Of a stretch of DNA of 64,000 nt, positions 1 through 11,409 are shown piece after piece. This DNA is from Heterobilharzia americana (lineage: Eukaryota > Platyhelminthes > Trematoda > Strigeidida > Schistosomatidae). Location of the stretch: assembly GCA_944470555.2 (NCBI GenBank), contig OX104130.1, positions 77,443,160 to 77,507,159 on the forward strand, written 5' to 3'. The notes under the pieces were generated by a model. It saw only the letters and a list, made by a program, of their open reading frames with translations, was not told the origin of the DNA and made no database searches. A program made the translations under genes and the position numbers. Numbering within the stretch: position 1 is the first letter of the stretch; every line of letters begins with the position of its first letter.

Positions 1-1745
1 GCCAAAATACCGATGCGTTCCAACTAACTGGCTAGAGAGTCGAATACGAGCAATGCAACGTAACACGACAGCGTGCCAAATGGCGAGGATGCTTGACCGG
101 GTGCCTTCAGCTTAGCGAGTCCAGTTAAACTATCAAGGTCAGCATCAATGTCGAAAGTCGTCAAACCCTAGGCTATTGATTTTGGGGAAGTGTGTGACGC
201 TACAGGTCCATAGTTTTCTGACACCTTACTGGAGCTTGAGAAAACCAGGCAGGTTTCAGACTCGGACGACGATGCATCGATCATACTTGCACCCTCCCAC
301 AGGTTGTGAAACAGACATACTTACTGGTCAATGGCCGTTACTTGCCATATTTCTTGACCTGAAGGTGGCATTTGACTCTGTTTGACGTGAGGTGTTGTGG
401 CGATGTTTGACTGCGAAGAAAGTATCGAGCACGTATATACCGCTAATCAAAGCCCTTTGATCATACTCACCCAGCTTTGTTAGAGCTTTTGTAAAATTGT
501 CATGTGAATTGATAACAACTAGTGGTGTGCGACGGGGACGCCTTCTATCACCATTTCTATTTAACTCCGTTATAGACGTACTTATGGGCATAACCTTATG
601 TACGTGTGACCTTTTAGGGATTGGCCTACTCCCTGAAGGTCATCTGGTTGACTTTGAGTATGCATACAGTATTGTTCTACTTGGTGGAAACACCGATAAA
701 ATACAGGGTCTTCTGGACGCGTTGAATAGAAATCTAAATATGTTCGGCATACGTTCCTCAGGCACCTTTCAAATGTAAGATGATGCTATAGGACTGGTCT
801 GCTTCAAATACCCCCAGTTCAATGAGAGAGAGAGAGTGAAGTGTTGGAATGTGTGGACCACTTCACTTACTTGGACTAGTTGCATCGGTCTGAATATAGT
901 GGTTGCCAACGAAATCTCAGCTCAGATTCAGAAGGCTCGTTTGACATTTACCGCATCACATATGTCGCCGACTGCAAGATATCCAATTATTTATTAAAGG
1001 ACAAGTATCCTCCACTGCAACCCGTTCTGTCCTGTTCTACAACTGTGAGAAATGGCCGTCAAAAGTAGAAGACATGGAGCTGGCACAAGTGTTTGACCAT
1101 AAGTGTCTACATAGCATTGCTCACGTTTGGTAGAATCATTGTATGAGCGATATTGGACTCGGATGAAGGGAACTAGGCAAGATAGGCAAGTTGATTGATG
1201 AGTTTGTGAACCTTAGTCGACTGATATGACTTGGACATGTACTGTGCATGCCAAGCCATCACCTACATCGATGTGCCATCCTCGGGGAAGTTGGATAGTC
1301 GATGAAGTTTTGTACTGTTGGTACCACGTACCACGCTAGGGAAAGCTGGATTATGTCGTAAGAGGGTTCAGGGTGGCCAGATCACGACGTGGCACCAGTC
1401 GATAAAGTCTCTGAATGTTGGTCTAAGTCGTATAGGGGATGTGGACAGCCTGGTTGGGGTTCCCGAGATGAAAGGGATCAGGGGTTGGGCACTCTTGGTG
1501 ACGTGGGTGAAAATCGGTCACAATGGCGCAGGTGTATTCACTTCTTGACATCTTTTAAGCATTGAATATTCACACTAACCTTTGTCTTCAGACTGTTTGT
1601 TCTCTTACACTACTTTGTGTTTTTTGGTATCACTCTTTTTCTATCCACCTATTTTTAAATACTACTGTGAAGTGTGACAACTTGAGCTGATGCGCCTGTG
1701 TGCGAGGTTTTACGTTAACTTTGTCGATCAGGTATTGTACTGAAA
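1..1745 (+). mobile_element. Decayed family B RTE-type LINE (SR3/Perere-3-like), enters from left edge
   Basis: A reverse transcriptase (RT) and C-terminal region can be read across several frames with stops and frameshifts. Near 340-385 is the RT palm motif LDLKVAFDSV (usually FEKAFDSV). Near 500-560 is TSGVRRG with LLSPFLFN (normally SGVRQGCPLSPFLFN). At 640-680 the catalytic YADD box has become YAYS. Downstream come remnants of the cysteine-rich tail and a family-specific 3' UTR with the pyrimidine-rich stretch around 1590-1660. The catalytic aspartates are lost and the copy cannot be active. The 5' part lies outside the window or is lost. The family name is tentative. Confidence 0.8.
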
Positions 1746-1904
1746 TTTATTTTAATGACAAACAATCTCTATGTTTACGGTTTAGTTTCATCTCCTAACA
1801 AGACTGTCATTGATCGTTCCTTTTATTTATTATACCTTCATGTGAACAGAAGATGTGTCATAAATGATATAACTTAACAGAGGTCTAACAGTCTTACCTA
1901 CCGT

Positions 1905-2100
1905 TTTGTGGAGCTGTAGCTCTTTGGTTAAGGCAGTCGTCTTTCAATCAGTAAGTTATAGGTTCGAATAATTCTGCACCTACCGAAGTTTAGTCATCCA
2001 TATACTATAACTAAACTTCACATAATAGGTCTGGCTCATTTCCTACTGTATGAACATACACAAGTTGCTGAGTACGTTTCAATCTTCTCGATTCATCCTA
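1905..2100 (+). repeat. tRNA-derived SINE copy (family T1)
   Basis: The sequence begins with a tRNA-like block: an A-box-like segment TAGCTCTTTGGTTAAGG near 1917 and a B-box-like GGTTCGAAT near 1951, followed by a shared tail starting CACCTACCGAAGTTT. The same head and tail recur at 46065, 49965, 51385 (minus) and other places in this window. It is a Pol III-promoter-derived retroposon, not a functional tRNA, because the cloverleaf arms do not close. Confidence 0.6.
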
Positions 2101-2297
2101 CTTTGTGAATATAAATGCTCACTTTGACTTTGTTTCAAGACTAGAATATATAGGTAACTGCTGTTAGCAGTATATCAGAAATGCAAATTCAAATTTAGTC
2201 TGTCTGAGGCTTTTTGATACTGGTATGACATTCTTTGTAAAAAGACATGTAAATACTGGATGGGAAGTTTCTTAGTGCCTATTTTTCCTCTCTGCAG

Positions 2298-2399
2298 GGA
2301 TTCATTAACTTTCATCCGAAGATAGGATTGCCAACTGCTCACTCAGTAATTGTAGCAACAAAGGATCTCAAGCACACACTGAATCATGTACTTTTGTGT
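2298..2399 (+). CDS. Candidate internal exon of the 2.3-4.1 kb host gene
   Basis: A 102-base open segment (34 codons) starts after a strong acceptor (pyrimidine-rich tract ending CTGCAG at 2292-2297) and ends at a GTAAAG donor at 2400. Reading in phase 0 it encodes GFINFHPKIGLPTAHSVIVA and continues to LNHVLLC. Phase 0 at its end matches the phase 0 start of the exon at 3226, so the two would join cleanly. No family is recognised. Upstream exons were not identified. The call rests on splice signals and phase only. Confidence 0.4.
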
Positions 2400-2589
2400 G
2401 TAAAGATTGCCAGCTAAAATGATTCTGTTGCAGTGGTTTTAACTGTGAAAATGAGTAGTGTGGTGTATGATTTTCATGAAAGCTGAACATATATTTCGGT
2501 GTTAAATAGTTCCCTCTTTTCTTCTGTCTTTTATTTTTAATGCAATTGTGCTGTGTTCTTTGCTAACTTATTATATATACCTCCAACTG

Positions 2590-2910
2590 TTAGCCTGAGC
2601 GGTGAAAGAAGATCCAAACTAACTTTTTGGGGTCCTCGAGATAATAGGAAACAATGGTTGTAGAACCTTGGTGATATTGCTGAAAATTAGTCATGATGGC
2701 ACAAATACTTTCTCTTTTTCATGTCTTCTGAGGTTCGAACATTTTCATCAACTGGGATTTCCGAATTCCTTCTCCTTCCACACACTTCTGTCAACCTCGA
2801 TATCACTCTTTCTCTACCCGCTTACTTTTTCATGCTGATTGGAATTGTGGCAACTTGAACTGATGGACTTTTGTGCGAATTTATATGTTGCTTTCATCTG
2901 TTGTCGAATG
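2590..2910 (+). mobile_element. 5'-truncated family B LINE 3' end inside an intron
   Basis: From about 2625 the sequence follows the family B C-terminus (GGTCCTCGAGATAATAGG, 'WGPRD'-type segment) and then its 3' UTR, ending near 2905. Only the last ~300 bases of the element are present. It lies between the candidate exon at 2298-2399 and the exon at 3226, so it would be an intronic insertion. Confidence 0.6.
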
Positions 2911-3225
2911 GTGATTGGCAGTAAGAATGAAGCCGATACAAATGAGTGTCTCCCTGAAACCTGTAATTCTTTTTAAAGTGCTTATTAATTATGATACCTT
3001 AATTCTGTGTAGAGATCGTTGAACTTCAGTATTTATACAATATTTATGTAAGGTAGGTGATATGAGTGTACCAACCCAATCTTTCATGTATAAGTAGAGT
3101 TTTCTTACTCTGTGGAAAAAAAACACCATTCTTATAAAACAGTTGATTTCAGATATGTTTTGATTTTGACTATAATTTGTGGCGAATCTCAAGACTTTCA
3201 CTTTTTGTAAAATTCATTTCTCCAG

Positions 3226-4126
3226 GTAGAATACAAATTTGTGTCATACGTTAGAAATCCGAACTACGACAACTTTTTTGACATAAAGCGGCCTAGATTA
3301 AAGACAGGTTATACACTTTTGCACTTATCAAGTGCGTTAAACAAGCGTCGATCCATTTTTCAAGCCACTACCGTCTGGAACAACCTTTCAAAATGTGTAG
3401 ATAATTTAAGTCTTATGACACGAGTATTTGGACTTGCTCTTTCTGAACAGTGTCATCAGTTGTCAGTTGAATTAGAAGGAATCAAAGGTCCAATAATTCA
3501 GTCCGCTGGAATCATTCCTGCTGTGGTAAGTTTTGTCTGCATTCCGTTTAATTTCTTGATATCAAGGTTGAGAAGCTAATGAAAATAGTAGATACCTGTG
3601 AGAGACGGCCTGATGACCTACCGCTAAAACGGGGAGAACCACAACTACCTACAGTGTCAGAAGTTCAATCAGTACAGAATGAATTGAGGGTATGTCTATC
3701 TTTGGTTAGTTTTAACAGTTGTTTTAGCGCATCGAGAGTGAATCACATGCAACTGTCTCAAACGTTTTTACAACGGCTGAAGATTTTATCTACAACGGTG
3801 TATTAAATAACTCAGATTGTATGAACCAGGAGACAGAAGCAGTTAAAAACTTATATGCTAAATTCAATGAAGAACGGGAAAAAGAGTATACTGAATGTAC
3901 AAAACAGGAAACGCGAGAGGAGATTATGAAAAGTGCAAAAGAGAAGTTAAGAGAAATTCTAGATGAAGAGGAGCGTATAACATATTTCACAAACCTAACG
4001 AAAATTAATCGGAGTGCATGGTTGGCGCCTCGAACACGTCGAGAATCTCAGTGGTCAAGAATGAAAGAATGGAGGCAGGAAGTTTCTTCTTTTAAACAAC
4101 AGCAAGAGAATAACGAACCTCAGTGA
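3226..4126 (+). CDS. 3' part of an unknown host gene, three exons with micro-introns
   Basis: Three exons join in phase 0. Exon 3226-3525 (100 codons) follows a TTTCTCCAG acceptor and ends at GTAAGT. Exon 3573-3689 (39 codons) follows AAGGTTGAG and ends at GTATGT. Exon 3728-4126 (132 codons plus stop) follows GTTGTTTTAG. The introns are only 47 and 38 bases, a size typical of schistosome micro-introns. The last exon is strongly charged and helix-prone (EEREKEYTECTKQETREE), likely a coiled coil, and ends with a basic/aromatic segment (SAWLAPRTRRESQWSRMKEW). No signal peptide or membrane span is seen. A poly(A) signal follows at 4162. The function is unknown; I do not recognise the family. Confidence 0.7.
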
Positions 4127-4161
4127 ATATAACAGTCATCCTTGTGTACTTTTGATGTTAC

Positions 4162-4167
4162 AATAAA
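4162..4167 (+). promoter_or_regulatory. Poly(A) signal AATAAA of the 3226-4126 gene
   Basis: A canonical AATAAA lies 36 bases after the stop codon at 4124-4126. This supports the reading of the upstream exon as terminal. Confidence 0.55.
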
Positions 4168-4199
4168 TCAGTTCCTATTACAAGGCTGTATTTTCAAGA

Positions 4200-5095
4200 T
4201 TTTCAGTCTAACAACTTATGTAATATTCGGGTTTGTGATTTTTCAGGTATTGCTCATCATTTAGATGTTTGACTGTCTATAAAATCGTGACTAATTGGCC
4301 TAAACTGGGTTATGAGTCGTAAGATAATTTGCTTTGATTTAAACAAGCTGCTACGACGTCAAGTTATGTTCAATAGCTCGTTCATGACTGTTGAATTGGT
4401 TGGTAACATGTAAAAGAATTAGCCGGCTGCTTGTCGGGATCAGTGTAGGAAGCAAGCACAGTGGTGAGCTTTTCTTGGTTAGAGGCAATCAACAGAAACT
4501 TCTGGATCTAGGTTTCGTACTTTTTAGCACCGGTCAGCAAGGTCCATCTGAAACCTCCAAGGAACTGACATCCTGTCTAAGATTCGGACCCATATCACCC
4601 AGTGTTGCAGTCAGCGACGTTACCACTGTTCTGTCTGTAATTGGCCTTTTGTAGGATTCGATTGGATTGAATTGGATACATTGATTGTTCACTAGAGAAC
4701 AAGATTCAAAATAGTCACTTTACAGTGAACAGTTAATGTACAATGGTGTATTGGTTCAAACCCGCAAAATCTTCGAAAGCACAAGTCAAAAAGACTGAAG
4801 AGGGTTAGAATAAATTGAAGGATGAGTAAAAGACAAACTAGGATGTTGAATATTCAACGATAAATGCATACGTTACAAGTATTTATTTTCAGTCTTATCT
4901 ATTAAGGTGCTTTTTTTCCACCCTCTTGCTTCTGAATCATTTCTTATCCATTCATCCTCTAACATTGAGTCAGTCGGCCTCTTGACGTATGTCAAAACAT
5001 TTAAGTCATCTGTTTATGAGATGATGACATTTTATTTTCACCCTGTCTTATTCCCTCTTTACATAAAAGAAGAGTCTCGAAGAGATGTATTCATC
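4200..5095. other. Intergenic, no supported gene
   Basis: No conserved coding sequence is recognised. The less AT-rich stretch around 4420-4640 is open for 87 codons on the plus strand but shows no family or splice support. It may be an unrecognised repeat. Confidence 0.4.
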
Positions 5096-5097
5096 GG

Positions 5098-5610
5098 AAA
5101 ACTGTTCGGTGGAGATCTGCACTCAGCATAAAGATCAAGATCCGGATTTTCAACACCAACGTCAAGTCAGTGCTCCTATATGGTTCAGAAACTTGGCGTG
5201 TTGCGAAAAGCATTTCCAATAAACTACAGGTACTCATCAACAACTGCCTACGCTGGCTCGTTACTGAAGCTCAGATGGCCAGCCATAATCAGCAACAAGC
5301 AACTCTGGGAACGAACCGACCCAGAACCTATCGCTTAGCAAATATGCAGCAGAAAATGGAGATGGATTGGGCATACACTGAGAATACCATTCGGGGACAT
5401 CACGTGTCAGGTACTCGAGTGGAACCCAGGTGGGAAACGGCGAGTTGGGCGTCCCAGCTGAGGGTGACATATAGGAGGTCGTGTGATGAAGAAATGAGAG
5501 TTTGTGGGGAGTGTTGGAGCCATATTTAAAAGACCGCAGAGAACAGAGTGCAATGGAGACGTGCTACTGAAGCGCTATGTTCCATTAGGAACCCAAGGGA
5601 CAAATAATAA
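5098..5610 (+). mobile_element. 5'-truncated family A LINE 3' end (copy S)
   Basis: This matches the 3' end of the full family A element at 22446-25681, starting at the GGAGATCTGCACTCAGCA segment and running through the LYGSETWRV motif near 5175 to the family end GAACCCAAGGGAC followed by an AATAAT-type tail. The first part (5170-5529) is open for 119 codons but in shifted frames relative to a functional tail. The 3' end from about 5307 is also part of the large inverted repeat. Confidence 0.85.
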
Positions 5611-6428
5611 TATAATAATGATAACTTTCCACTAATGAAATGTTAAGATTTTGTCTGGTACCATCCAAACAAACGTTGAAACTCAAATTTTATTACTATT
5701 CGTATCTAGATGACGACAGAGTAGCTTCTATAAACTTCCAAACGGTCAAGGATGATTGTGTTTACTGCAACTCTTCATAATAATAGTTTGCAACATTTTC
5801 CATGTTATTAACTATATTACTTATGAGCACCTGATATTTTATGTGCTGTTTCTTAATTATCTTCGATTGGTTGTCTGTTGTAAATCGAAGTGGTAAGATC
5901 TAATTCCATATTAGACTTGTCAATTTGCTTTACAACACACAGTGATACAGTATTATTTACTTGATGATGTTTTGAGCATACATTATTACTACTCATAATC
6001 ATATCAGTGTAATCACACTACTTTCGACATCTGCTCTTTTTAGTAATGTCATTTCATATTCTTGGTTGCTATTGGTAGTAAAATTTTCCATATCTTTGGC
6101 ATAGGTGTTGCCTCATTTCCATTACATGTTTTGGATGTTGATTGATGCGATGAACAAGGATTCAGTGGTCAATCTCTCTCTCCATCTGTATTGGACTTAA
6201 GGACAGTGGTTTTATCCCACCCATCCCATTGCATGGTTGTGTGTTAATGTAGACATCACAATAGCCGAGTTTTTTTTTTTTAGATTATTGATCTTATTCG
6301 TGTCTGTCATTCTATATTCAACTAAATTCCTATGTTTGGCTATTCTAACTGACTCCGACTGGCTGACTGGTTTGACCTATGTACTTGACCTCGCAGTCAT
6401 TATATAGAATTTGATAAACTGGATTATT
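5307..6428 (+). repeat. Left arm of a ~1.1 kb inverted repeat
   Basis: The segment is repeated in reverse complement at 7403-8520. By eye the arms are almost identical, including a ~700-base stretch (about 5611-6345) that is not LINE and corresponds to the 3' part of the PLE. Divergence starts abruptly at the inner end after GGATTATT (6421-6428) and at the outer end near 5307. Confidence 0.9.
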
Positions 6429-7165
6429 ATGCTGAATTGAATTTATTGGATCCGTAAGCCAACAAAGCTTATCTTTGAGTGAGTTTGCAAGTTCAAATGG
6501 CACCCTAATTCCAAATTTGTTGAGAATCCTACGTAAAGTTACTGATGTACCTTCCTCATAGGGTAACACAATGGAGGATTTGAAATTCCTACTTGTGTTT
6601 ACGTTATGAGTCATACTCGTTTTACTTCTGTTATTTCGTTCCTTGTGTATTCGTACGAGTTTCTTAATGGACTGCAGAGGATAATTATCACCTATTAGCT
6701 CTTTCTTTGTGTGCTTCAGTTCCTTGTTTAGGTCTTTATACTGACTAATCTGATTTCTAGCTCTATCATCTAGACATTTGCAACGAACCAACCAAGAACC
6801 TATCGCTTAGCAAATATGCAGCAGAAAATGGAGATGGATTGGGCATACACTGAGAATACCATTCGGGGACATCACGTGTCAGGTACTCGAGTGGAACCCA
6901 GGTGGGAAACGGCGAGTTGGGCGTCCCAGCTGAGGGTGACATATAGGAGGTCGTGTGATGAAGAAATGAGAGTTTGTGGGGAGTGTTGGAGCCATATTTA
7001 AAAGACCGCAGAGAACAGAGTGCAATGGAGACGTGCTACTGAAGCCCTGTGTTCCACCAGAAACTCAAGAGACAACTACTACTACTAATCTAGACATTTG
7101 ACTAAACTTGCCTTAACTGACAGTAGTAGACACAATCCAATACAGCTAAAAGGTGGAAAATAAAT
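6345..7165 (-). mobile_element. Penelope-like element (PLE family B) copy, interrupted by a LINE
   Basis: On the minus strand 6345-6791 encodes 148 residues: a charged linker (KELKHTKKELIGDNYP) followed by the start of a GIY-YIG nuclease domain (NPVYQILYNDCEVKYIGQT), after which a frameshift stops the frame. This is the thumb-to-endonuclease junction of a PLE. The element continues after a LINE insertion (6781-7087) in 7101-7165, reading toward LVKCLDDRARN. It is defective and lacks the RT palm. Confidence 0.8.
6781..7087 (+). mobile_element. 5'-truncated family A LINE insertion (copy S') with target-site duplication
   Basis: A 307-base 3' fragment of family A is inserted into the PLE. It is flanked by a perfect 13-base duplication ATCTAGACATTTG at 6768-6780 and 7088-7100. 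Its tail is an ACT-repeat instead of the usual TAA-repeat. Its body is identical at the protein level to copy S at 5345-5529 over 61 codons. Confidence 0.9.
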
Positions 7166-7490
7166 ATTGAGAAATGCCTGTGTTGGATTACTGGATAAAA
7201 CGAAGAACAAACGATGATTTGGATACTACCTTCTACGGAAAACCGACATGTTCTAACGGGTGTCTAGACTTCAAGTCATCTCAACCAATGTCAGTTAAGA
7301 TAGGTTTAGTCAAATGTCTAAATGATAGAGTTAGAAAACTGACTGGTCAGCGTAAGGACCCAAGCACTTAGTGATAAAGATCTGACAGATACAATCCAAC
7401 AAAATAATCCAGTTTATCAAATTCTATATAATGACTGCGAGGTCAAGTACATAGGTCAAACCAGTCAGCCAGTCGGAGTCAGTTAGAATA
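7165..7490 (+). mobile_element. PLE family B fragment, head-to-head with the minus copy
   Basis: The plus strand encodes a PLE segment: LDYWIKRRTNDDLDTTFYGK, then SVKIGLVKCLNDRVRKLTG. This corresponds to the region between the RT catalytic box and the GIY-YIG domain. After an internal deletion the GIY-YIG start (NPVYQILYNDCEVKYIGQT) follows at about 7405-7465. It meets the minus-strand PLE copy near 7130-7165. Confidence 0.75.
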
Positions 7491-8520
7491 GCCAAACATA
7501 GGAATTTAGTTGAATATAGAATGACAGACACGAATAAGATCAATAATCTAAAAAAAAAAAACTCGGCTATTGTGATGTCTACATTAACACACAACCATGC
7601 AATGGGATGGGTGGGATAAAACCACTGTCCTTAAGTCCAATACAGATGGAGAGAGAGATTGACCACTGAATCCTTGTTCATCGCATCAATCAACATCCAA
7701 AACATGTAATGGAAATGAGGCAACACCTATGCCAAAGATATGGAAAATTTTACTACCAATAGCAACCAAGAATATGAAATGACATTACTAAAAAGAGCAG
7801 ATGTCGAAAGTAGTGTGATTACACTGATATGATTATGAGTAGTAATAATGTATGCTCAAAACATCATCAAGTAAATAATACTGTATCACTGTGTGTTGTA
7901 AAGCAAATTGACAAGTCTAATATGGAATTAGATCTTACCACTTCGATTTACAACAGACAACCAATCGAAGATAATTAAGAAACAGCACATAAAATATCAG
8001 GTGCTCATAAGTAATATAGTTAATAACATGGAAAATGTTGCAAACTATTATTATGAAGAGTTGCAGTAAACACAATCATCCTTGACCGTTTGGAAGTTTA
8101 TAGAAGCTACTCTGTCGTCATCTAGATACGAATAGTAATAAAATTTGAGTTTCAACGTTTGTTTGGATGGTACCAGACAAAATCTTAACATTTCATTAGT
8201 GGAAAGTTATCATTATTATATTATTATTTGTCCCTTGGGTTCCTAATGGAACATAGCGCTTCAGTAGCACGTCTCCATTGCACTCTGTTCTCTGCGGTCT
8301 TTTAAATATGGCTCCAACACTCCCCACAAACTCTCATTTCTTCATCACACGACCTCCTATATGTCACCCTCAGCTGGGACGCCCAACTCGCCGTTTCCCA
8401 CCTGGGTTCCACTCGAGTACCTGACACGTGATGTCCCCGAATGGTATTCTCAGTGTATGCCCAATCCATCTCCATTTTCTGCTGCATATTTGCTAAGCGA
8501 TAGGTTCTTGGTTGGTTCGT
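7403..8520 (-). repeat. Right arm of the ~1.1 kb inverted repeat
   Basis: This is the reverse complement of 5307-6428. It contains the PLE 3' part (7403-8214) and a family A LINE end in minus orientation (8215-8512). At its outer end the LINE joins PLE coding sequence through GTTCGTTGCAAATGTCTAG, the same junction as at 6771-6790 in reverse. Confidence 0.9.
8215..8512 (-). mobile_element. Family A LINE 3' fragment, mosaic of copies S and S'
   Basis: Its 3' end (TATTATTATTTGTCCCTTGG on the plus strand) matches copy S at 5570-5610, while its 5' junction with PLE sequence matches copy S' at 6781. The body is identical to both. This points to recombination between the two copies instead of a new insertion. 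Confidence 0.8.
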
Positions 8521-9377
8521 TGCAAATGTCTAGATGATAGAGCTAGAAATCAGATTAGTCAGTATAAAGACCTAAACAAGGAACTGAAGCACACAAAGAA
8601 AGAGCTAATAGGTGATAATTATCCTCTGCAGTCCATTAAGAAACTCGTACGAATACACAAGGAACGAAATAACATAAGTAACACGAGTATGACTCATAAC
8701 GTAAACACAAGTAGGAATTTCAAATCCTCCATTGTGTTACCCTATGAGGAAGGTACATCAGTAACTTTACGTAGGATTCTCAACAAATTTGGAATTAGGG
8801 TGCCATTTGAACTTGCAAACTCACTCAAAGATAAGCTTTGTTGGCTTACGGATCCAATAAATTCAATTCAGCATAATAATCCAGTTTATCAAATTCTATA
8901 TAATGACTGCGAGGTCAAGTACATAGGTCAAACCAGTCAGCCAGTCGGAGTCAGTTAGAATAGCCAAACATAGGAATTTAGTTGAATATAGAATGACAGA
9001 CACGAATAAGATCAATAATCTAAAAAAAAAAACTCGGCTATTGTGATGTCTACATTAACACACAACCATGCAATGGGATGGGTGGGATAAAACCACTGTC
9101 CTTAAGTCCAATACAGATGGAGAGAGAGATTGACCACTGAATCCTTGTTCATCGCATCAATCAACATCCAAAACATGTAATGGAAATGAGGCAACACCTA
9201 TGCCAAAGATATGGAAAATTTTACTACCAATAGCAACCAAGAATATGAAATGACATTACTAAAAAGAGCAGATGTCGAAAGTAGTGTGATTATGAGTAGT
9301 AATAATGTATGCTCAAAACATCATCAAGTAAATAATACTGTATCACTGTGTGTTGTAAAGCAAATTGACAAGTCTTA
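8512..9377 (+). mobile_element. PLE family B copy, plus strand
   Basis: The segment 8512-8958 encodes the same 148 residues as the minus copy at 6345-6791 with two differences, and breaks at the same frameshift after YIGQTSQPVGVS. The following ~420 bases repeat 7484-7918 in direct orientation, then diverge at about 9377 after GACAAGTCT. Beyond the frameshift another frame continues the nuclease domain (RIAKHRNLVEYRM), so the family once had a longer frame. Confidence 0.8.
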
Positions 9378-9814
9378 TATGGAACAAATTGTTGTTCGAT
9401 TTAGAACTATCAATTATTTCCACGAGAAAACCAGTCTGTGTTCTGGCTTTTCATCACTCTCGGGTATGTTTATTGTAGTTAGTCTTGCATTGGTTTTTGT
9501 GTAGAATTTGTATCCTCCTTTATTTCTAATTTCATTTACATTCTGACTGATTCACCAACCAAACAGAAACGGCGTTAAGGTTACCTTTCTTTTATTGTTG
9601 CAACAAACGACTGTGTGCTTTAATCGCTTTAAACATCAACCGTTGGACAAGATTATTTTTTACCTATTTCATGTAACTTCTTTTTATAATATAGTTAATA
9701 TCCAGAAGCATAGCCATTAAGACTGTGATTGTACTCTTTTTGGTGTATAATGTATATTGGAATAGGTAATCAGGCTACTGTAGTCTATTGTTTGACAAAC
9801 GTGTTGGTATTTTC

Positions 9815-9985
9815 ATCTTGGTGATTAATAGTGGAATCCAGAACTCAGGTTTTATCCTATGCAGAACTTGTCAGCTCAATGTGTGTTGTTCACCCCCCCC
9901 TCCCCCGTGACTGAAGCCTAGTACCCATCTTTTGAAAGTCCAAAGCGCTATTCACTGAGATATGAGAGTCACCACTTGCGGTTTC
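9815..9985 (-). repeat. Degraded tRNA-headed hammerhead SINE (family HH1)
   Basis: On the minus strand a tRNA-like head with A-box-like TCTCAGTGAATAGCG lies at about 9950, and a decayed hammerhead at 9830-9880 with CTGACAAG, GGATAAAA and the terminal CTGGATTCCACT. The core is mutated (CTGACAA, GATAAAA). A C-tract follows the head at 9893-9905. Confidence 0.55.
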
Positions 9986-9999
9986 GTTTATAAAAACTG

Positions 10000-10740
10000 C
10001 ATAAAATAGAAAACTATGAAGTAAAAGGATTTGAGCTTACTTTCAAATCGACTGGATATAAATGTAAGATAAAAGTTTTGATTATTTTGACCTTTTTTAA
10101 CCAGAACAAACGGAAAGTAGACTCTACAAAACAAGCAATTTTATTGACTTGTTTAATGTATGCTCAAAAAATATAATGGAGTCAATCGTTGAACTTTGAC
10201 ATTTGAGGGTCAATTTGTCTTCAGTTGATTGGGCTGTTGACTTTCAAACCCTTCCCATCTACTGAAGTTTGGAATACTATGTAGTATGATCAACCCACAA
10301 ACAACTCATTCCCGAATATATGAACGGCCTAGTTGTTGTTCAGTTAGTTTTTTTTCGAATACGAGTTGAACACCACTTCCTTGACAAATGAAAGGTGTTC
10401 ATTTTATGTAAATACATGGGTAGTATACTAACTGTAGATTCATGGTAGTCTTTTAGTACTGACATTGTAACAGTTTACTTGTTGTTCTTTTGTCTCCAGG
10501 TGAATTGCAAGCAAGACTCATCTCTATGTTCTCTTTCATTAGCCTAATTCTTAGTTCTCCTTAATTCTAACCGTTTCAATGTATTAAGATTAGGAATGAA
10601 ACAATTGTTTTTCAGATTACACTAGTTAACTACTTCAACTATACAGCCTCTCGATTGATTTATATAAGGTTTTTGATCATGATTTTACGAATCTTCTTGT
10701 TCAAATAAAATAATTTTAACGGTGGAATTAGTTTTTGTCT
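10000..10740. other. AT-rich, no gene seen
   Basis: There is a possible T1 SINE tail remnant at 10225-10320 (CCATCTACTGAAGTTTGG). Nothing else is recognised. Confidence 0.4.
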
Positions 10741-10744
10741 AGTA

Positions 10745-11095
10745 ACTCCAATTGCGTTTATGAGTTTGCATATACATGTGGTCACACATACATAGGGAGG
10801 ACCCATCGGTCTATGCAATTACGGGTCACAGAACACATTCCGAAATGATTGCAACAAAAAATCGAATCAGTTGATCCCACTGACCTGCGCTATAGATTTC
10901 CACCTTTCCTATAGCTATACATACCACTGGAACAGGTCACAAGTTTGATTCATACGCTTAGGTTTATTGAAGCTCTAGTCATCTGGGAGTTTCAACCCCT
11001 ATCATGCTTTCAAAAACAGTTTCTTGTTACATTAGATCACCCTTGATAATTCAGGTTTATTATGGAGGGTGATTAATATAAAATATTCCCTTTTC
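10745..11095 (+). mobile_element. PLE family C remnant with GIY-YIG motif
   Basis: The plus strand reads CVYEFAYTCGHTYIGRTHRS then MQLRVTEHIPK, a recognisable GIY-YIG nuclease core of a PLE (the Y-I-G with Arg and Glu-His following), interrupted by a stop after IPK. The downstream ~220 bases match the minus-strand copy at 35080-35435, which confirms a repeat family. The RT part is absent. Confidence 0.7.
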
Positions 11096-11409
11096 ATCTA
11101 TCTTTTGACCTCTAAACTAACAATTTGACCCTTTGTCATATCGATTATTTCTCTAAAAACTACAAATCCTTTGTGATAATTCACATACATATGAATGACA
11201 TGTGTGTGATAAGGTTGTTTGAAATGTATTGCACGTTTCAGATAGGCTATGTCTTCCTATTGTTTTTTTGAAATTCTGACGGTATCTAAAACTTATTTAA
11301 CGTAGCTAGTTGAACCAGTTTCATTGCTACTTACTGGTAAAGGTATGACTGATAAGGTTTCTGGTAGTATATTGAAAGCTATAGTGGCATAAACCAATCT
11401 GGGTCACCT

